Shown here in pieces: positions 19,991-31,269 of a stretch of DNA of 64,000 nucleotides. The DNA is from Candidula unifasciata (lineage: Eukaryota; Mollusca; Gastropoda; Stylommatophora; Geomitridae), in contig CAJHNH020008564.1 in NCBI GenBank assembly GCA_905116865.2, positions 241,773-305,772 on the forward strand, written 5' to 3'. The translations under genes were made by a program, and so were the position numbers. Positions within the stretch are counted from its first letter, which is position 1. The number at the start of each line of letters is the position of its first letter. The notes under the pieces are model-generated. The model was given only the letters and a program-made list of their open reading frames with translations, did no database searches and was not told the origin of the DNA.

Positions 19991-20505
19991 CTTTTGTAAA
20001 GTAATGATCAATAATTATGAGTAGGAAAGTGGCTGATTAGTCCAATCGGAGTCTGGAAAGTTCTTGAGCAGTGTGGACAACAGGTGAAGCAGCAGTAAGT
20101 GTGCAGTTAGCAATACAGTTCTTTCTAGTCTGCCTCCGCTGTCTGGCAGGCTAATACGCCATGCCTGAAGGATGTATGCCATCCAGAATGATCCTGTGCA
20201 GCAGCCTCCCATGTTATTGTGTTAATGCTGAAAGAGTTGAGAGCAGTTTTGAGAGTGTCCTTTTTAAAGACATTCTAGATCAGAACGGAATGGCAGTAGC
20301 CAATGCTACCCACAAAGCAATGGATCAGAAGTTATCACGGCCAAGATGGAAATTGTTGATGATGAGTATCTAGAGGAAATCTCTCTATTTTATGGCCTTA
20401 TTATCGTTGTGAATCCCTAACACCCCAAACCAGACAACAGTATCTACTGTGGGATCCTACTGTTAGTATCTAAATAAATATTGATGACTTTACTTTTGCT
20501 TTCAG

Positions 20506-20588
20506 GTGTGTCCAAATAGTCAGAGTGTCTATGGAACTGTCTATGCTCTTATACAAGCCAAAGATTCTATGGATAGGAGTAAAATGAG
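20506..20588 (+). CDS. DCAF15: DCAF15 internal exon
   Basis: The acceptor is TGCTTTCAG|, and the donor is AAAATGAG|GTACTG at 20589. It starts in phase 0 as VCPNSQSVYGTVYALIQAKD, directly continuing the previous exon's ILD. Human has [20 protein letters not shown] at this position. It leaves in phase 2. Confidence 0.88.
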
Positions 20589-20614
20589 GTACTGTACACT
20601 TATGGAATGCTTAT

Positions 20615-20905
20615 GAATGGGATCTCATTGTGGGAAAAACAAGAATAGACCCACACTGCCTCCCCAAAAAGCATGTCATATGCGTCGACTAATTGGGCAC
20701 TTTCTTAAAAGTTGGAGTGCATCTGTTTGAGTGGCAAGGAACAAGAAGTCTGCATACAAAAAAATTCAGATCTGTAAAACGGATGCGCATGCAGCACTCA
20801 GGTTCTGAAACAAGACTAAAGTCTAGAGGTAGACAAAGAACCAGAACTTTCTGCTGGAGTTTACAGCCGGTGACTGCAAAGAAAAAAAAAAGAAAGAAGA
20901 AGACA
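20615..20905 (+). repeat. SINE family B, full length
   Basis: It starts 26 bp inside the intron after the donor: CATTGTGGGAAAAACAAG, CATGTCATATGCGTCGACTA, GTTTACAGCCGGTGACTGCA, ending in a GAAAAAAAAAAGAAAG tail. Confidence 0.75.
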
Positions 20906-21054
20906 GTGGTTTGAGAGTTGTGCCAAGGAAGAGACTGGGGCCCTACCATATAAGATTCCCCTAGCTAGTTGTGGTTACATTGGAGCTGACTTCTAGTGTG
21001 GATATAGCACAGTTTTTCCCCCAAGAACGGCACTATTGCTCATTTTGTTGTGAC

Positions 21055-21215
21055 AAGTTTGAGTAAAGTTAAAGTCAACAGGATCGACTTCATTGCACCG
21101 GGTTTTATCCCATATGGCCTGTTCTCAGCAGAACGGCTAGCCGCCTATCGAAGGCACCATGCAGAGCACAAACTCCATAGCTCCAGCAACGATCCCCAGG
21201 GATCTCTGTAAAAGT
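21055..21215 (-). repeat. SINE family C, inverted
   Basis: The complement contains GGCTAGCCGTTCTG followed by an AAACCCGGTGCA block, parallel to 1225-1285. The B-box end is lost. Confidence 0.5.
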
Positions 21216-21359
21216 TATACTTATGAACTGAAGTCTGCAGCCGTTAAGTTACTTCTTGATAGCAGCTCAGCTGCTGTTACCCATTTTTGTTAAGATATCA
21301 TTAATGGTTACTGTACTTTTCAGTGCATTTTCTCTAACAAACTGATAAGTTTGTTTCTT

Positions 21360-21545
21360 ATTCTTCTTCTTAGTTAGTGTTCACTGGCTGTAAACTCTTG
21401 CGGAAAATGTTGGTTGAACATCGACTTTAAACTTTTGTTCCAGATTGTGAGTATCACAGATCGGGCCTTTTTGTATGCAGACTGTTGGTTCCTCGCCTCT
21501 CAGGCAAATGTACTCCAACTTTGATGGAAGGCAGTGAGTTTGTAT
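21360..21545 (-). repeat. SINE family B, inverted, partial
   Basis: It has TTCTTCTTCTTAGTTAGTG, CACTGGCTGTAAACTC and CTCTCAGGCAAATGTACTCC, ending prematurely in GGCAGTGAG. Confidence 0.65.
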
Positions 21546-21602
21546 TTATTATTAAAAATCGCTTGCTGTTTAATAATATCACTATGGTTTTTTTATTCGC
21601 AG

Positions 21603-21661
21603 CCGCATGATGGTGAAGCTTTATCAGACACAATTCACCTTTGTTTTCAGCTTGTGTACAG
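21603..21661 (+). CDS. DCAF15: DCAF15 internal exon
   Basis: The acceptor is TTTTATTCGCAG|, and the donor is ACAG|GTGAGT at 21662. It enters in phase 2, forming an AGC codon across the junction, and leaves in phase 1. It reads RMMVKLYQTQFTFVFSLCTG. Human has [20 protein letters not shown], a beta-strand pair with the same R-x-x-x-x-T-x-x-x-x-F/W spacing. Identification rests on phase and order more than on identity. Confidence 0.8.
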
Positions 21662-21834
21662 GTGAGTTTTTATTGTTGTACCATAAATGCTGTCTTGTTT
21701 CAAAAATTCCTCATTCAGTTTGTTTATTGATGATTTGTTTTTACTTTTATGAGAAGAAAAAACTGAAACGTTTTGAGACATTTGGAAAAATTGTAAGAGA
21801 TGATTCAGGAAACAAATAACAGTGATTCATCCAT

Positions 21835-24265
21835 GCATGCTGTAACAGATGACTAGGGCAGCAACGAGTAATATTGTATCATTCCATGCATGTTGTAAGA
21901 GATGAATAGGGAAGCAAAGAACAGTAACATTGTATCATTCCATGCATATTGTAAGAGATGACCAGGGAAGTAAAGAACAGTAAGTAATATTGTATCATTC
22001 CATGCATATTGTATGAGATGACTAGGGAAGTAAAGAACAGTAAGTAATATTGTATCATTCCATGCATATTGTATGAGATGACTAGGGAAGTAAAGAACAG
22101 TAAGTAATATTGTATCATTCCATGCATATTGTATGAGATGAATAGGGAAGCAAAGAACAGTAAGTAATATTGTATCATTCCATGCATATTGTATGAGATG
22201 AATAGGGAAGCAAAGAACAGTAACATTGTATCATTCCATGCATATTGTAAGAGATGAATAGGGAAGTAAAGAACAGTAAGTAATATTGTATCATTCCATG
22301 CATTTTGTATGAGATGACTAGGGAAGTAAAGAACAGTAAGTAATATTGTATCATTCCATGCATATTGTATGAGATGAATAGGGAAGTAAAGAACAGTAAG
22401 TAATATTGTATCATTCCATGCATGTTGTAAGAGATGAATAGGGAAGCAAAGAACAGTAACATTGTATCATTCCATGCATATTGTAAGAGATGACTAGGGA
22501 AGTAAAGAACAGTAAGTAATATTGTATCATTCCATGCATATTGTATGAGATGACTAGGGAAGTAAAGAACAGTAAGTAATATTGTATCATTCCATGCATA
22601 TTGTATGAGATGACTAGGGAAGTAAAGAACAGTAATATTGTATCATTCTGTGCCTGTTGAAAGAGATGAATAGGGAAGCAAAGAACAGTAAGTAATATTG
22701 TATCATTCCATGCATATTGTATGAGATGAATAGGGAAGCAAAGAACAGTAACATTGTATCATTCCATGCATATTGTAAGAGATGACTAGGGAAGTAAAGA
22801 ACAGTAAGTAATATTGTATCATTCCATGCATTTTGTATGAGATGACTAGGGAAGTAAAGAACAGTAAGTAATATTGTATCATTCCATGCATATTGTATGA
22901 GATGAATAGGGAAGTAAAGAACAGCAAGTAATATTGTATCATTCCATGCATATTGTATGAGATGAATAGGGAAGCAAAGAACAGTAACATTGTATCATTC
23001 CATGCATATCGTATGAGATGACTAGGGAAGTAAAGAACAGTAAGTAATATTGTATCATTCCATGCATATTGTATGAGATGACTAGGGAAGTAAAGAACAG
23101 TAAGTAATATTGTATCATTCCATGCATATTGTATGAGATGACTAGGGAAGTAAAGAACAGTAAGTAATATTGTATCATTCCATGCATATTGTATGAGATG
23201 AATAGGGAAGCAAAGAACAGTAACATTGTATCATTCCATGCATATTGTAAGAGATGACTAGGGAAGTAAAGAACAGTAACATTGTATCATTCCATGCATA
23301 TTGTAAGAGATGACTAGGGAAGTAAAGAACAGTAAGTAATATTGTATCATTCCATGCATATTGTATGAGATGACTAGGGAAGTAAAGAAAAGTAACATTG
23401 TATCATTCCATGCATATTGTAAGAGATGACTAGGGAAGTAAAGAACAGTAAGTAATATTGTATCATTCCATGCATTTTGTATGAGATGACTAGGGAAGTA
23501 AAGAACAGTAAGTAATATTGTATCATTCCATGCATATTGTATGAGATGAATAGGGAAGTAAAGAACAGTAAGTAATATTGTATCATTCCATGCATGTTGT
23601 AAGAGATGAATAGGGAAGCAAAGAACAGTAACATTGTATCATTCCATGCATATTGTAAGAGATGACTAGGGAAGTAAAGAACAGTAAGTAATATTGTATC
23701 ATTCCATGCATATTGTATGAGATGACTAGGGAAGTAAAGAACAGTAAGTAATATTGTATCATTCCATGCATATTGTATGAGATGACTAGGGAAGTAAAGA
23801 ACAGTAATATTGTATCATTCTGTGCCTGTTGAAAGAGATGAATAGGGAAGCAAAGAACAGTAAGTAATATTGTATCATTCCATGCATATTGTATGAGATG
23901 AATAGGGAAGCAAAGAACAGTAAGTAATATTGTATCATTCCATGCATATTGTATGAGATGAATAGGGAAGCAAAGAACAGTAACATTGTATCATTCCATG
24001 CATATTGTAAGAGATGACTTAGAAAGTAAAGAACAGTAATATTGTATCATTCCATGCATATTGTATGAGATGACTAGGGAAGTAAAGAACAGTAATATTG
24101 TATCATTCTGTGCCTGTTGAAAGAGATGACAGTAACATGTAAGAAAGCAAAGAATAGTAAGGTTATAATGTTCCATGCATTGTGAAAAAGATGACTAAGA
24201 AAGCAGAGAATAGTAAGGTTGTATTGTTCCATACCTTTTGTAAGAGATCACCGAGAAAACAAAGA
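21835..24265. repeat. 56/60-bp minisatellite, about 40 units
   Basis: The unit begins ATTGTATCATTCCATGCATA, continues TTGTATGAGATGACTAGGGA and closes with AGTAAAGAACAGTAAGTAAT. The 60-bp form alternates with a 56-bp form ending AACAGTAAC. Rare marker units (GCATTTTGTATG at about 22305, 22830 and 23480; TCTGTGCCTGTTG at about 22650, 23820 and 24110) recur in the same order, so blocks of several units have themselves been duplicated. Units decay after 24130. The repetitive minus-strand frames are artefacts. Confidence 0.95.
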
Positions 24266-24334
24266 GCAATAAGATGGTGGCTACAGGGTATATGACTCAG
24301 AGGTCAGTCATGAAGATGAGGGAGGGACAGTAAA

Positions 24335-24608
24335 AGTAGTAAGTAAAGGACCCTTTTTCACGCATTTAGGCGTATAGGGCATATAGGGCTGGACCTATAT
24401 TTTATAGACCAATCGGCACAAGATGGGTGATGTGGTCAGCATCACACCGGCTGCCTTTACTTCCTGTGACTGCACCCGATACCCACTCAAGGCTGGGTTG
24501 ACCTAGGGGCCAAGGTCATTAAAAAAAAGTCTGGCTCTGCTAGGCAGCGAACCCATGACCTTCCGATCTGCGGTGAGCGTCTTGCCACTCGGTCATGGCG
24601 ACTCCCTG
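24335..24608 (-). repeat. SINE family A, full length, inverted
   Basis: It has the inverted tail GTAGTAAGTAAAGG, CCCTTTTTCACGC, the whole body, and a head ending CGGTCATGGCGACTCC with a GAACCCATGACC B box (inverted). Confidence 0.85.
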
Positions 24609-25142
24609 GAGATACAGTAATGGATTATTTCTAAAAGGAACCAAATATTATGGATTGAAATAAAATTATAAAGACTAGAAAAAAGTAGAAACAGACTGTT
24701 TGTTGAAAAGATCTTAGATTTTAGGAGTAAATCAGAGATTATGAGATTTGCCTTTAGCTCAAGAAGGCTGGGTTTATTTCAATGTGTTAAATGTTGTTGT
24801 TTTGTTTTGATTAAACTTAAGCAGGAAAGAATGGTAGACTCGACCCTGATCTTGAGGTAGTGGATAAGATATCTAGTCTTCTCAGACAAGGGCACACAAT
24901 TTAGTGGACCTGTGTGTATGAAATTACAAAATTCATGGCAGCTGAAAATCAAAGCAGGCTGGTTAGGCCACTACTTTAGCAACATTTGCAAACCAGAAAA
25001 GCTACTCAAGAGAAAAAGATTATCTACTCCCTGTGATTCTGGTTTACCCAGACTTGTTCCAGTTTTTCATAGGTGATGCGTGCAGTCTCAGCATGTTTCT
25101 AGCATCAACTGGGATCTAAGGGTTCAAATATGTTTTGGTTTA
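24608..25142. other. unassigned intron sequence
   Basis: I see no gene, exon or recognised repeat here. It is ordinary AT-rich intron sequence of DCAF15. Confidence 0.4.
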
Positions 25143-25432
25143 ATTCTTCTTCTTCACGTTCACCAGCTGTAAACTCTGGCGGAAGGTTCTGGTTGCTCGT
25201 CCACTACTGAACTGCAGTCCTGCTCCAGAACCTGAGTGTTGCGTGTGCATCAGTTTTACAGATCTCATTCTCTTGAATACAGACTGTTGGTTCCTTGCCT
25301 CTCCGGCAGATGCACTCCGACTTCAAAGGAAGCTTCCCAATTAGTCGACTCTTACGACATGCTTTTGGGGAGACAGTGGGTCTATTCTTGTTTTCCCCAC
25401 AATGGGGCCCCGGAACCCACACGGGGGTTTTT
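25143..25432 (-). repeat. SINE family B, young copy (inverted twin of 38048)
   Basis: It is full length from TTCTTCTTCACGTTCACC to GGAACCCACACGGGG. Compared with the complement of 38048-38345 I see only about two or three differences over some 285 bp, so both inserted recently or one was copied from the other. Confidence 0.9.
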
Positions 25433-25497
25433 GGTTTAATTGTTTTGGTTTGTATATGCCATAGTATTATCATGTTTGAAAATTTTTTACTTTCCAG

Positions 25498-25558
25498 GGT
25501 TGTATTCCACTCTTTTCATTGAACCTTTGTCAGAAGTTGATGAGAGAATCCTCATGGG
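25498..25558 (+). CDS. DCAF15: DCAF15 internal exon
   Basis: The acceptor is TTTTACTTTCCAG|, and the donor is CTCATGG(G)|GTAGGT. It enters in phase 1 and leaves in phase 2, 61 nt. It reads LYSTLFIEPLSEVDERILMG. The human counterpart is FETVSVGDLTEVKGQ, where the L-(S/T)-E-V core is shared. The GT at 25559 is chosen because it keeps the reading frame into exon 27110. Confidence 0.78.
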
Positions 25559-25814
25559 GTAGGTTTAATTTTCACTATGTGTCATTTGATGGATAAAAAA
25601 AGAAAAACATACACATCTATAAACCATCTTATTTGTTTTGTTTATCATGTACTAAACAAATCATGTTGTGTTGAGTATTCGGTATAATTAATCCATATTC
25701 ACTTACTATTATACACTGAATTTTATTGAATAGCTACTCTCTGTATAACTGCATTATTTGATAAAGCAACTAGAGTTAAAAATATTTGGATCTGTACTAA
25801 ATCAAATGGATCAG

Positions 25815-25930
25815 CTCACCAAGCAGACTGTTCTCCAGTGGATCACAGACCACTAAATCATTGCGGGACTACTTAGCAGACTACTTAGCAAAAGCTGCGA
25901 GCAATACAGGGACCAGTGGGAGAAATATTG
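25815..25930 (+). pseudogene. RNase H fragment of a retroelement
   Basis: It reads VLQWITDH, a frameshift, then DYLAKAASNTG. These fit the '(L/V)QWIPGHCG...GNE-AD-LAK-AS' end of an RNase H domain. It differs from the RNase H family at 3441. Confidence 0.5.
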
Positions 25931-25984
25931 TCATGCCATATGAGAGGATCTTCTTTTGATGACTTGATTCAATGTGGCTGAGGA

Positions 25985-26115
25985 TAGGACCCCCCCCCCC
26001 CCCACTCCCCCAGAGAGAGGAGGAGAAAGGGGAGGAGAAAAAGATTCAAAAAAGAAAACTAAAAGAAATAGGGAAGAGAAGAAGAAAAAGAAAGAAGAAG
26101 GAGAAACTGACAATA
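25985..26115. repeat. C tract and polypurine tract
   Basis: A run of 16 C at 25988-26003 is followed by about 100 bp of almost pure A/G (GAGAGGAGGAGAAAGGGG type), with a further purine stretch at 26250-26300. Confidence 0.85.
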
Positions 26116-26354
26116 TGGAGAAGTTACTGATGGCGTTTTGAGCAAACCAACTATTTGAATTACAAAACAGTCCCTTTTTTTTGGCGACACTCTAGAGGAC
26201 TGTTGCTGATGACCTGATTCACAGAGGCAGCATCACTTTTATTCAGTTGCAGAAGAAGGTAGAGGAGGAAGAGAAATAGAAGAAGGAAAAGGAATAGAAA
26301 TTTGCAGCGTCCTTACCCCCTCGGGAATGCAGGTTACAAGGGCTGGTGTAGTTA

Positions 26355-26622
26355 TTATAAAGGGCCCTTCTCCACGCCCTCGAGCATATTGGGTATATTG
26401 GGCTAGACCTATATTTTACAGACCAATCGGCACTTGGTGGGCGATGTGGCCAGCATCATGTTGGCCACTTTTACTTCCCAAGACTAACCTGGTACCCACT
26501 CAAGACTGGGCCGACCTGAGAGCTGATGTCATTTTTTTTAAAAAGGTCAGGTTCTGTCTCAGGACCTGAACTCACGACCTTCTGATCCGCAGGCGAGGGG
26601 TGTAGTCATTATGGGTGCCCTA
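26355..26622 (-). repeat. SINE family A, inverted
   Basis: It has the inverted tail CCTTCTCCACGCC, body blocks AGACCAATCGGCACTTGG and GGTACCCACTCAAGACTGGG, and the head with GAACTCACGACC. Confidence 0.8.
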
Positions 26623-26794
26623 ATTATAACTTGCTGTAGGGTTGAACTGGAAATCTAGGTCTGCCTTGTAAGTTTGCTGTCTGGGCTTAAATTTTTCAGG
26701 AACATCCCAGAGAGAGCAAACCGAACAAGACTGATCAAGTTGACAACAGGTGTTATGCACTGTGATTTAAGCCAGCCAACCAGCATAGATAGGA

Positions 26795-26978
26795 TCAGGT
26801 CAGAGTGCATCTGCCTGAGTGGTGAGGAACCAACACTCTGCACACAGTAAATAAGCCAGATCTATAAAACAGATGTACATGCAAAACTCAAGTCCTGGAA
26901 CAAAGCCAAATTCCAGAAATGGATGAACAACCAGAACTGTCTGCCGAAGTTGACAGCGGGTGAATGGGAATAAGAACC
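26795..26978 (+). repeat. SINE family B, 3' portion
   Basis: It contains CAGAGTGCATCTGCCTGAG, AGATGTACATGCAAAACTCA and TTGACAGCGGGTGAATGG. The 5' block is lost. Confidence 0.65.
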
Positions 26979-27109
26979 CCTATCATATCCTGTTGAACTC
27001 GGACCACCATGTTTGGTGAATGAAAGCATTAACAGCCATACCACCAAAATTTTTAATGAATTAGTTATACACTAACCAAGAATTAGTGTTTTATTTTTAT
27101 TATTTATAG

Positions 27110-27225
27110 GCGTGAATGGAAATCACCAGGGAGCAAAGAGTGTTGCCTGCTGCGCCGTCAAGCTGCAGTGCCGCAGTCCTTTTACTCCAGTGTTCATGTT
27201 CTTTCTAATGAATCTGTCTTTAAAG
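27110..27225 (+). CDS. DCAF15: DCAF15 penultimate exon
   Basis: The acceptor is TTATTTATAG|, and the donor is TTTAAAG|GTTAGT at 27226. It enters in phase 2 and leaves in phase 1. It reads REWKSPGSKECCLLRRQAAV and then PQSFYSSVHVLSNESVFKG. The end aligns with human MTNEALHKG, and the VPQS with human LVPESS. One more short exon encoding about 18-27 residues plus stop is required downstream. Confidence 0.83.
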
Positions 27226-27254
27226 GTTAGTCACTGTAAGTTGGTCATAAGTAA

Positions 27255-27385
27255 CAGGCTTTTTTCATGCCATTGGCACATCGGGCTTGTACTGCTAAGC
27301 TATATTTTATATAAACCAGTTGACACTTGATAAGGATATGCTCAGCATACACTAGCTATCTTTAGTTCCCATTTTAATACCCTTT
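27255..27385 (-). repeat. SINE family A, degraded, inverted
   Basis: It has TTTTCATGCC, GGCACATCGGGC, CTATATTTTATA(TA)AACCAGTTG and a TCAGCATAC block in the inverted family A order. It starts 30 bp after the exon donor. Confidence 0.5.
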
Positions 27386-27774
27386 TTTAATCAGTGTTGT
27401 GTAGTCATTGAAGTTGGAATTTTTCTTCTTTTATGGATTATGTTGAGGGTCTGGTCATCATGTCTCATTATAGCCTTCTGTGATGTACTAAGTACAACAT
27501 AAAATAGGACCAGATAGCTTAACAGAGGGAATGGAAAAGATGCACACAAATATAACCAAATGTTTTGACCACAAGTCTTTATTAGTTGAGTTCTAAATAA
27601 CACAGTGACAGAGATTTCTGCAATGTATACTGTCAATCCTTTCTGGTACATATGTTTGTCCACCTGTGATGCCAGACTGTTCAACATCTTTTTTCATAGC
27701 CTTGCTCTCTTCCTCTTTAATTTTCTTGTTTTCATAGTGTATTGATTTATTGATTTTCTTACTTCTTATATTAG

Positions 27775-28765
27775 CCAAAAGGGCTGCTTGCTAAGGACAT
27801 TCTTAGGGAAGTGCTTCCTGTTTATACTGACAAATGTTTATCCCGTAAAGTGCTGCTGGGTAAAATTTTGGTTGGTCAAAGACGCACTAAAATTGTTGAT
27901 AAAGTCCTATCTGGTTATCCTTTTGAGATTCCAACAGATGGATGCAACTGGGCAATGGGTGTAGAAGATGATTAGAGGTGACATTTGAGTAACAGTTGAC
28001 TCTGTTGCAGCTGCAATAGGGTGCTCACATGGTTCAGCATACAACATAATGCATGTTGGAAATGTACGAAAGTGTGCTCAAGGTGGGTATCCAGACAATT
28101 GACGGATGAACTTAGAATGAACTGATTAGGCCTGTCCAGCCTCTCTGTTGATACACAGACAAAGGATAAGACATGCTGAACAGGATTATTCCTGGGGACA
28201 AATCATGGGGGCATTACTACCAGCCCGAATCGAAGCATGCTTCATTGCAGTAGAAACATCCTTCTTTGCCATGTGTTGAAAAATTCAAGGTTACGCCATC
28301 AGCAGGGAATGTTATACTGACAGTGTGGATTGTCAAGGAGTGCTTTTAACCAGTTTCAAAGAAAAAAAAAGCTGACAATGTGATTACTAATTCATAACTA
28401 CAGAGTTCTATCAATGCTTTATGATGCAATTGAAGAAAAATGTCCAGGCCTGCTAACTAAAGGAGTACTGCTCATTCATGACAATGCCAGACCACATTTG
28501 ACTCGGTTAACTCCGGAGAAAAATCAACCTTCTAGTGTGGGAACTTCTATAACATCCACCTTACAGCCCCTAGTGATTTCCACCCTTTTTGGTCCACGGA
28601 AAACCAACCTTGGGGGGAGACATTTCGCGAATGACACATAATTTGGATGTGAAGTGAAAATGTGGTTTAGAAAACAGAGCACAGAGTTCTATGCAGCAGG
28701 TCTGGGAGAACTGATAAAACGATGGGACAAATGCATCAATTTTGTTGAAAAATGAAGGGACAGTG
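27775..28765 (+). pseudogene. mariner transposase pseudogene
   Basis: Conserved mariner pieces occur in order across several frames: DKCLSRK with VGQRR (helix-turn-helix region), SVAAAIGCSHGSAYNIMH, QPESK-like sequence before the first catalytic region, then GLLTKGVLLIHDNARPHLTR (second catalytic Asp in HDNARPH). After these come HPPYSP..SDFH with the DLAP residues of the third catalytic block deleted, FGPRKTNLGG and YAAGLGELIKRWDKCINFVE. At least six stops or frameshifts are present. It sits in the last DCAF15 intron in the same orientation. I could not define its terminal inverted repeats. Confidence 0.9.
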
Positions 28766-28799
28766 TACGTGTAAAAATAAATGGTTTTCAAGTTATCAC

Positions 28800-29970
28800 T
28801 GTAGTTTTTTTTTTTTTAAACAAACATTTATGACTTACTGATTGACTTCACCTCATAAATAGGTGTGAAGCTATGGAGTTTTTGTTAGTCTTTATTATTG
28901 TTGGAAAAAAAGATTTTTTGGTTGCATTTTTTGCACCGATGTACAGCCACATGATGATGTCAGACAGGATTATGCAGTTTTTATTCTTGAAGTTTCTTCT
29001 CTATTCAGTTTGGTTCAAAAATTCACAATATTTTGAGTTTATGTCAAATATTTGTGAAACTAAGGCATTTTTTAGTAGACAGTAAAATACATGGTATCTG
29101 GGAAAGTGCAAGGGTAATGGGCTCGGTAGTCAGTGGGTTAAGAACTATCTTTCTTATCTTGATAAATAAAGATAAATTGCATATACTATATAGAAACTTC
29201 CTTCGAAACCTGTTCTAAGGCTTTATTACAAAAGCATAAGAGAAACATCAACAGGTATGAGAGAATTAATTAAAGGAAGCATTCATTTTATACGAATTAT
29301 GCACTTTGGGTTGACCAGAAAAAGTCACTGTAGTCATATAGGCAAGCATCCCATTGCATAGGTAGGCGGTGAATGCCATCTGCAAATAAAGGATTGTGGT
29401 TCATTTTCTGGGTGGTCAGTGAACATCTGTGGTACCCACTGTGAATATACCTTCCTTTATTGCATTCAGTGTTGTCTTTGACACACATTTGTAACCACCC
29501 AACATTCTTTGATCATTGTCCACTGGTCAGCATCCTTCAAATGAAAGAAACTTAATCACTGTTCCTTGAACTTCTTTGGATGGATTTTGTATCAACTCTA
29601 CTATCTCTTACAAACGGAAACTAGGCATCATATGCTTGTTTTTGTTCAGTGATCAGTACTTACGACATGACTATAACATAATCATGTTTAACGCACACAG
29701 TTATGCACAGTGTGGCATAAATGAGTTTTAAATAAACCCTCATAATATTTTGCATCCTGTTAGTTAGTTAGTCTAGCTTTCAACATCATCGCAGTCGGGT
29801 TTCCCTATACTTGCTCCGTTCCTGTGCTCGTGCGAATCAAATGAAATGTCCCTCACTGGTGCATATCAAAAACTGGTGAATAAACAGCACATCCTGTAAA
29901 ATGCTGTATTTGCATTTATAAATTTAATTTCTGAAATACATTTTCCGTTGGCTGTTTTTGGGGTACACAA
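28800..29970. other. unassigned intron sequence
   Basis: No gene or repeat is recognised. There are short open frames only, and a GTTAGTTAGTTAGT run at 29758. Confidence 0.4.
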
Positions 29971-30165
29971 TAGAGTTAAATGGGAGTAGACAACCAGACA
30001 GACCAAGAAGACAGTGGAGAGATAATACGCAGGCAGACCTACAAACACTTGAAGTCCAAACTGGAAAGATAAAGTCAGTCGCAGAGATGAATATTGGCAG
30101 GCGATATCTGTAGCAATGTATCTCAGGGCTTGGAATGCTGAAGAAGAAGTGATCAGAGTACCTGC
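29970..30165 (+). pseudogene. LINE C-terminal scrap
   Basis: It reads RQPDRPRRQWRDNTQADLQT and then VQTGKIKS, the 'GRPRRQWRDNI-DL' ending of a LINE polyprotein. It ends near a GAAGAAGAAG run at 30147. Confidence 0.6.
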
Positions 30166-30254
30166 ATTTTTAAACATATAAACTATCCTTAGACTTGTCT
30201 TATTTATTTTGATGCTGCATTTTGAAAGGCATCTCTTTGTAATTGTCTTTGTTT

Positions 30255-30965
30255 ACTACACAGATAGGAATCTTCTTAAAGTCCATGGCGTGTGGCGCTG
30301 GTAGTCATGTATATCCACAACCTTCTGTCTCGTGTACTGTCAGTCAATTCTGACACAGATGATCTTCCATAGTCCATGCAGTGTGGCATTGGTAGTCATG
30401 TCTATCCACAGCCTTCTGTCTCGTGTACTTTCAGTCAACTCTTGACACAAATGATCCTCCGTGCCATAGTGTCACACTGTTCAGCATCTGTTCTCTTGGT
30501 CTCCATCTGCCTCACCTCCCCTTCAGCTTTCCAACTGTCACGATGTACTCCAGTTTTCTCCTTCTCATTACATGACCAAAGAATGTTGATTTCTCCTTCT
30601 GATTAGGCAATCAGTTCTCTTCATGAGTCGGTTTCTTTCAAGACATCTTCATTACTTTTTATATTTAAATTTGTCCAGGGTATTCTTATCATTTGTCTAT
30701 AAAACCACATCTCCGCAGCTTTCAAATAATTTTTATGTAATCTACCACCTGTCCATGATTTACTTCCATATATCAAGATTGGATTTATGTAGCTTTTAAG
30801 AGTTCTCTTTCTCGTCTGAATTGACAAAGAAAGATTGCATAAAATATTCCTCATTCTGTAAAATGCTGCCTTGAATAGGAATAGTATTAAGATATTTGTA
30901 TTTTTTTTGTCAACAGACAAGTCTTTAGCCATGTTGGTGGCACCGAACCAGTACACAGCCATCTT
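30255..30965 (-). pseudogene. LINE RT thumb and C-terminal region
   Basis: The minus strand encodes KAAFYRMRNILCNLSLSIQT, then TLKSYINPILIYGSKSW, then AEMWFYRQMIRIPWT. This matches the 'LK-YI-PILLYGSEAW...EMWF-RR-LRI-W' segment that follows the RT palm in many LINEs. The C-terminal end follows with stops and is partly tandemly duplicated: two ~85-bp units at 30275-30360 and 30365-30445 share GTGGC(G/A)(C/T)TGGTAGTCATGT. Confidence 0.7.
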
Positions 30966-31269
30966 GTTGTGAGTTCATCGGAATGCTTGCCATTTTCCTT
31001 GGGGTAGTTTTGAGCTCACGCCAGACTGCAGATATTGATGAGGAAGAACCAGGACAGCTGGATGTTTGTGTTTCGGAAACTGGATTATTTATTAATTATA
31101 CACTCACAGTTGTGTGTGTGCATTTCACACATGTACTACCATGTACAAACACACACATACAGATATCTGGCTCACATACACTGGATCAGTTTTCTGTCAC
31201 ACCAAACTGGACTGTGTTGGAAAGTTTGCACCAGTCAGATAAGTTTGCTCTCCAAACGGTACATTGTTT

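Noticed and set aside
21835..24265. Regularly spaced repeats resembling a CRISPR array
   Set aside because: Repeats are head-to-tail without unique spacers and lie in an animal intron. The same applies to the 32-, 36- and 45-bp arrays.
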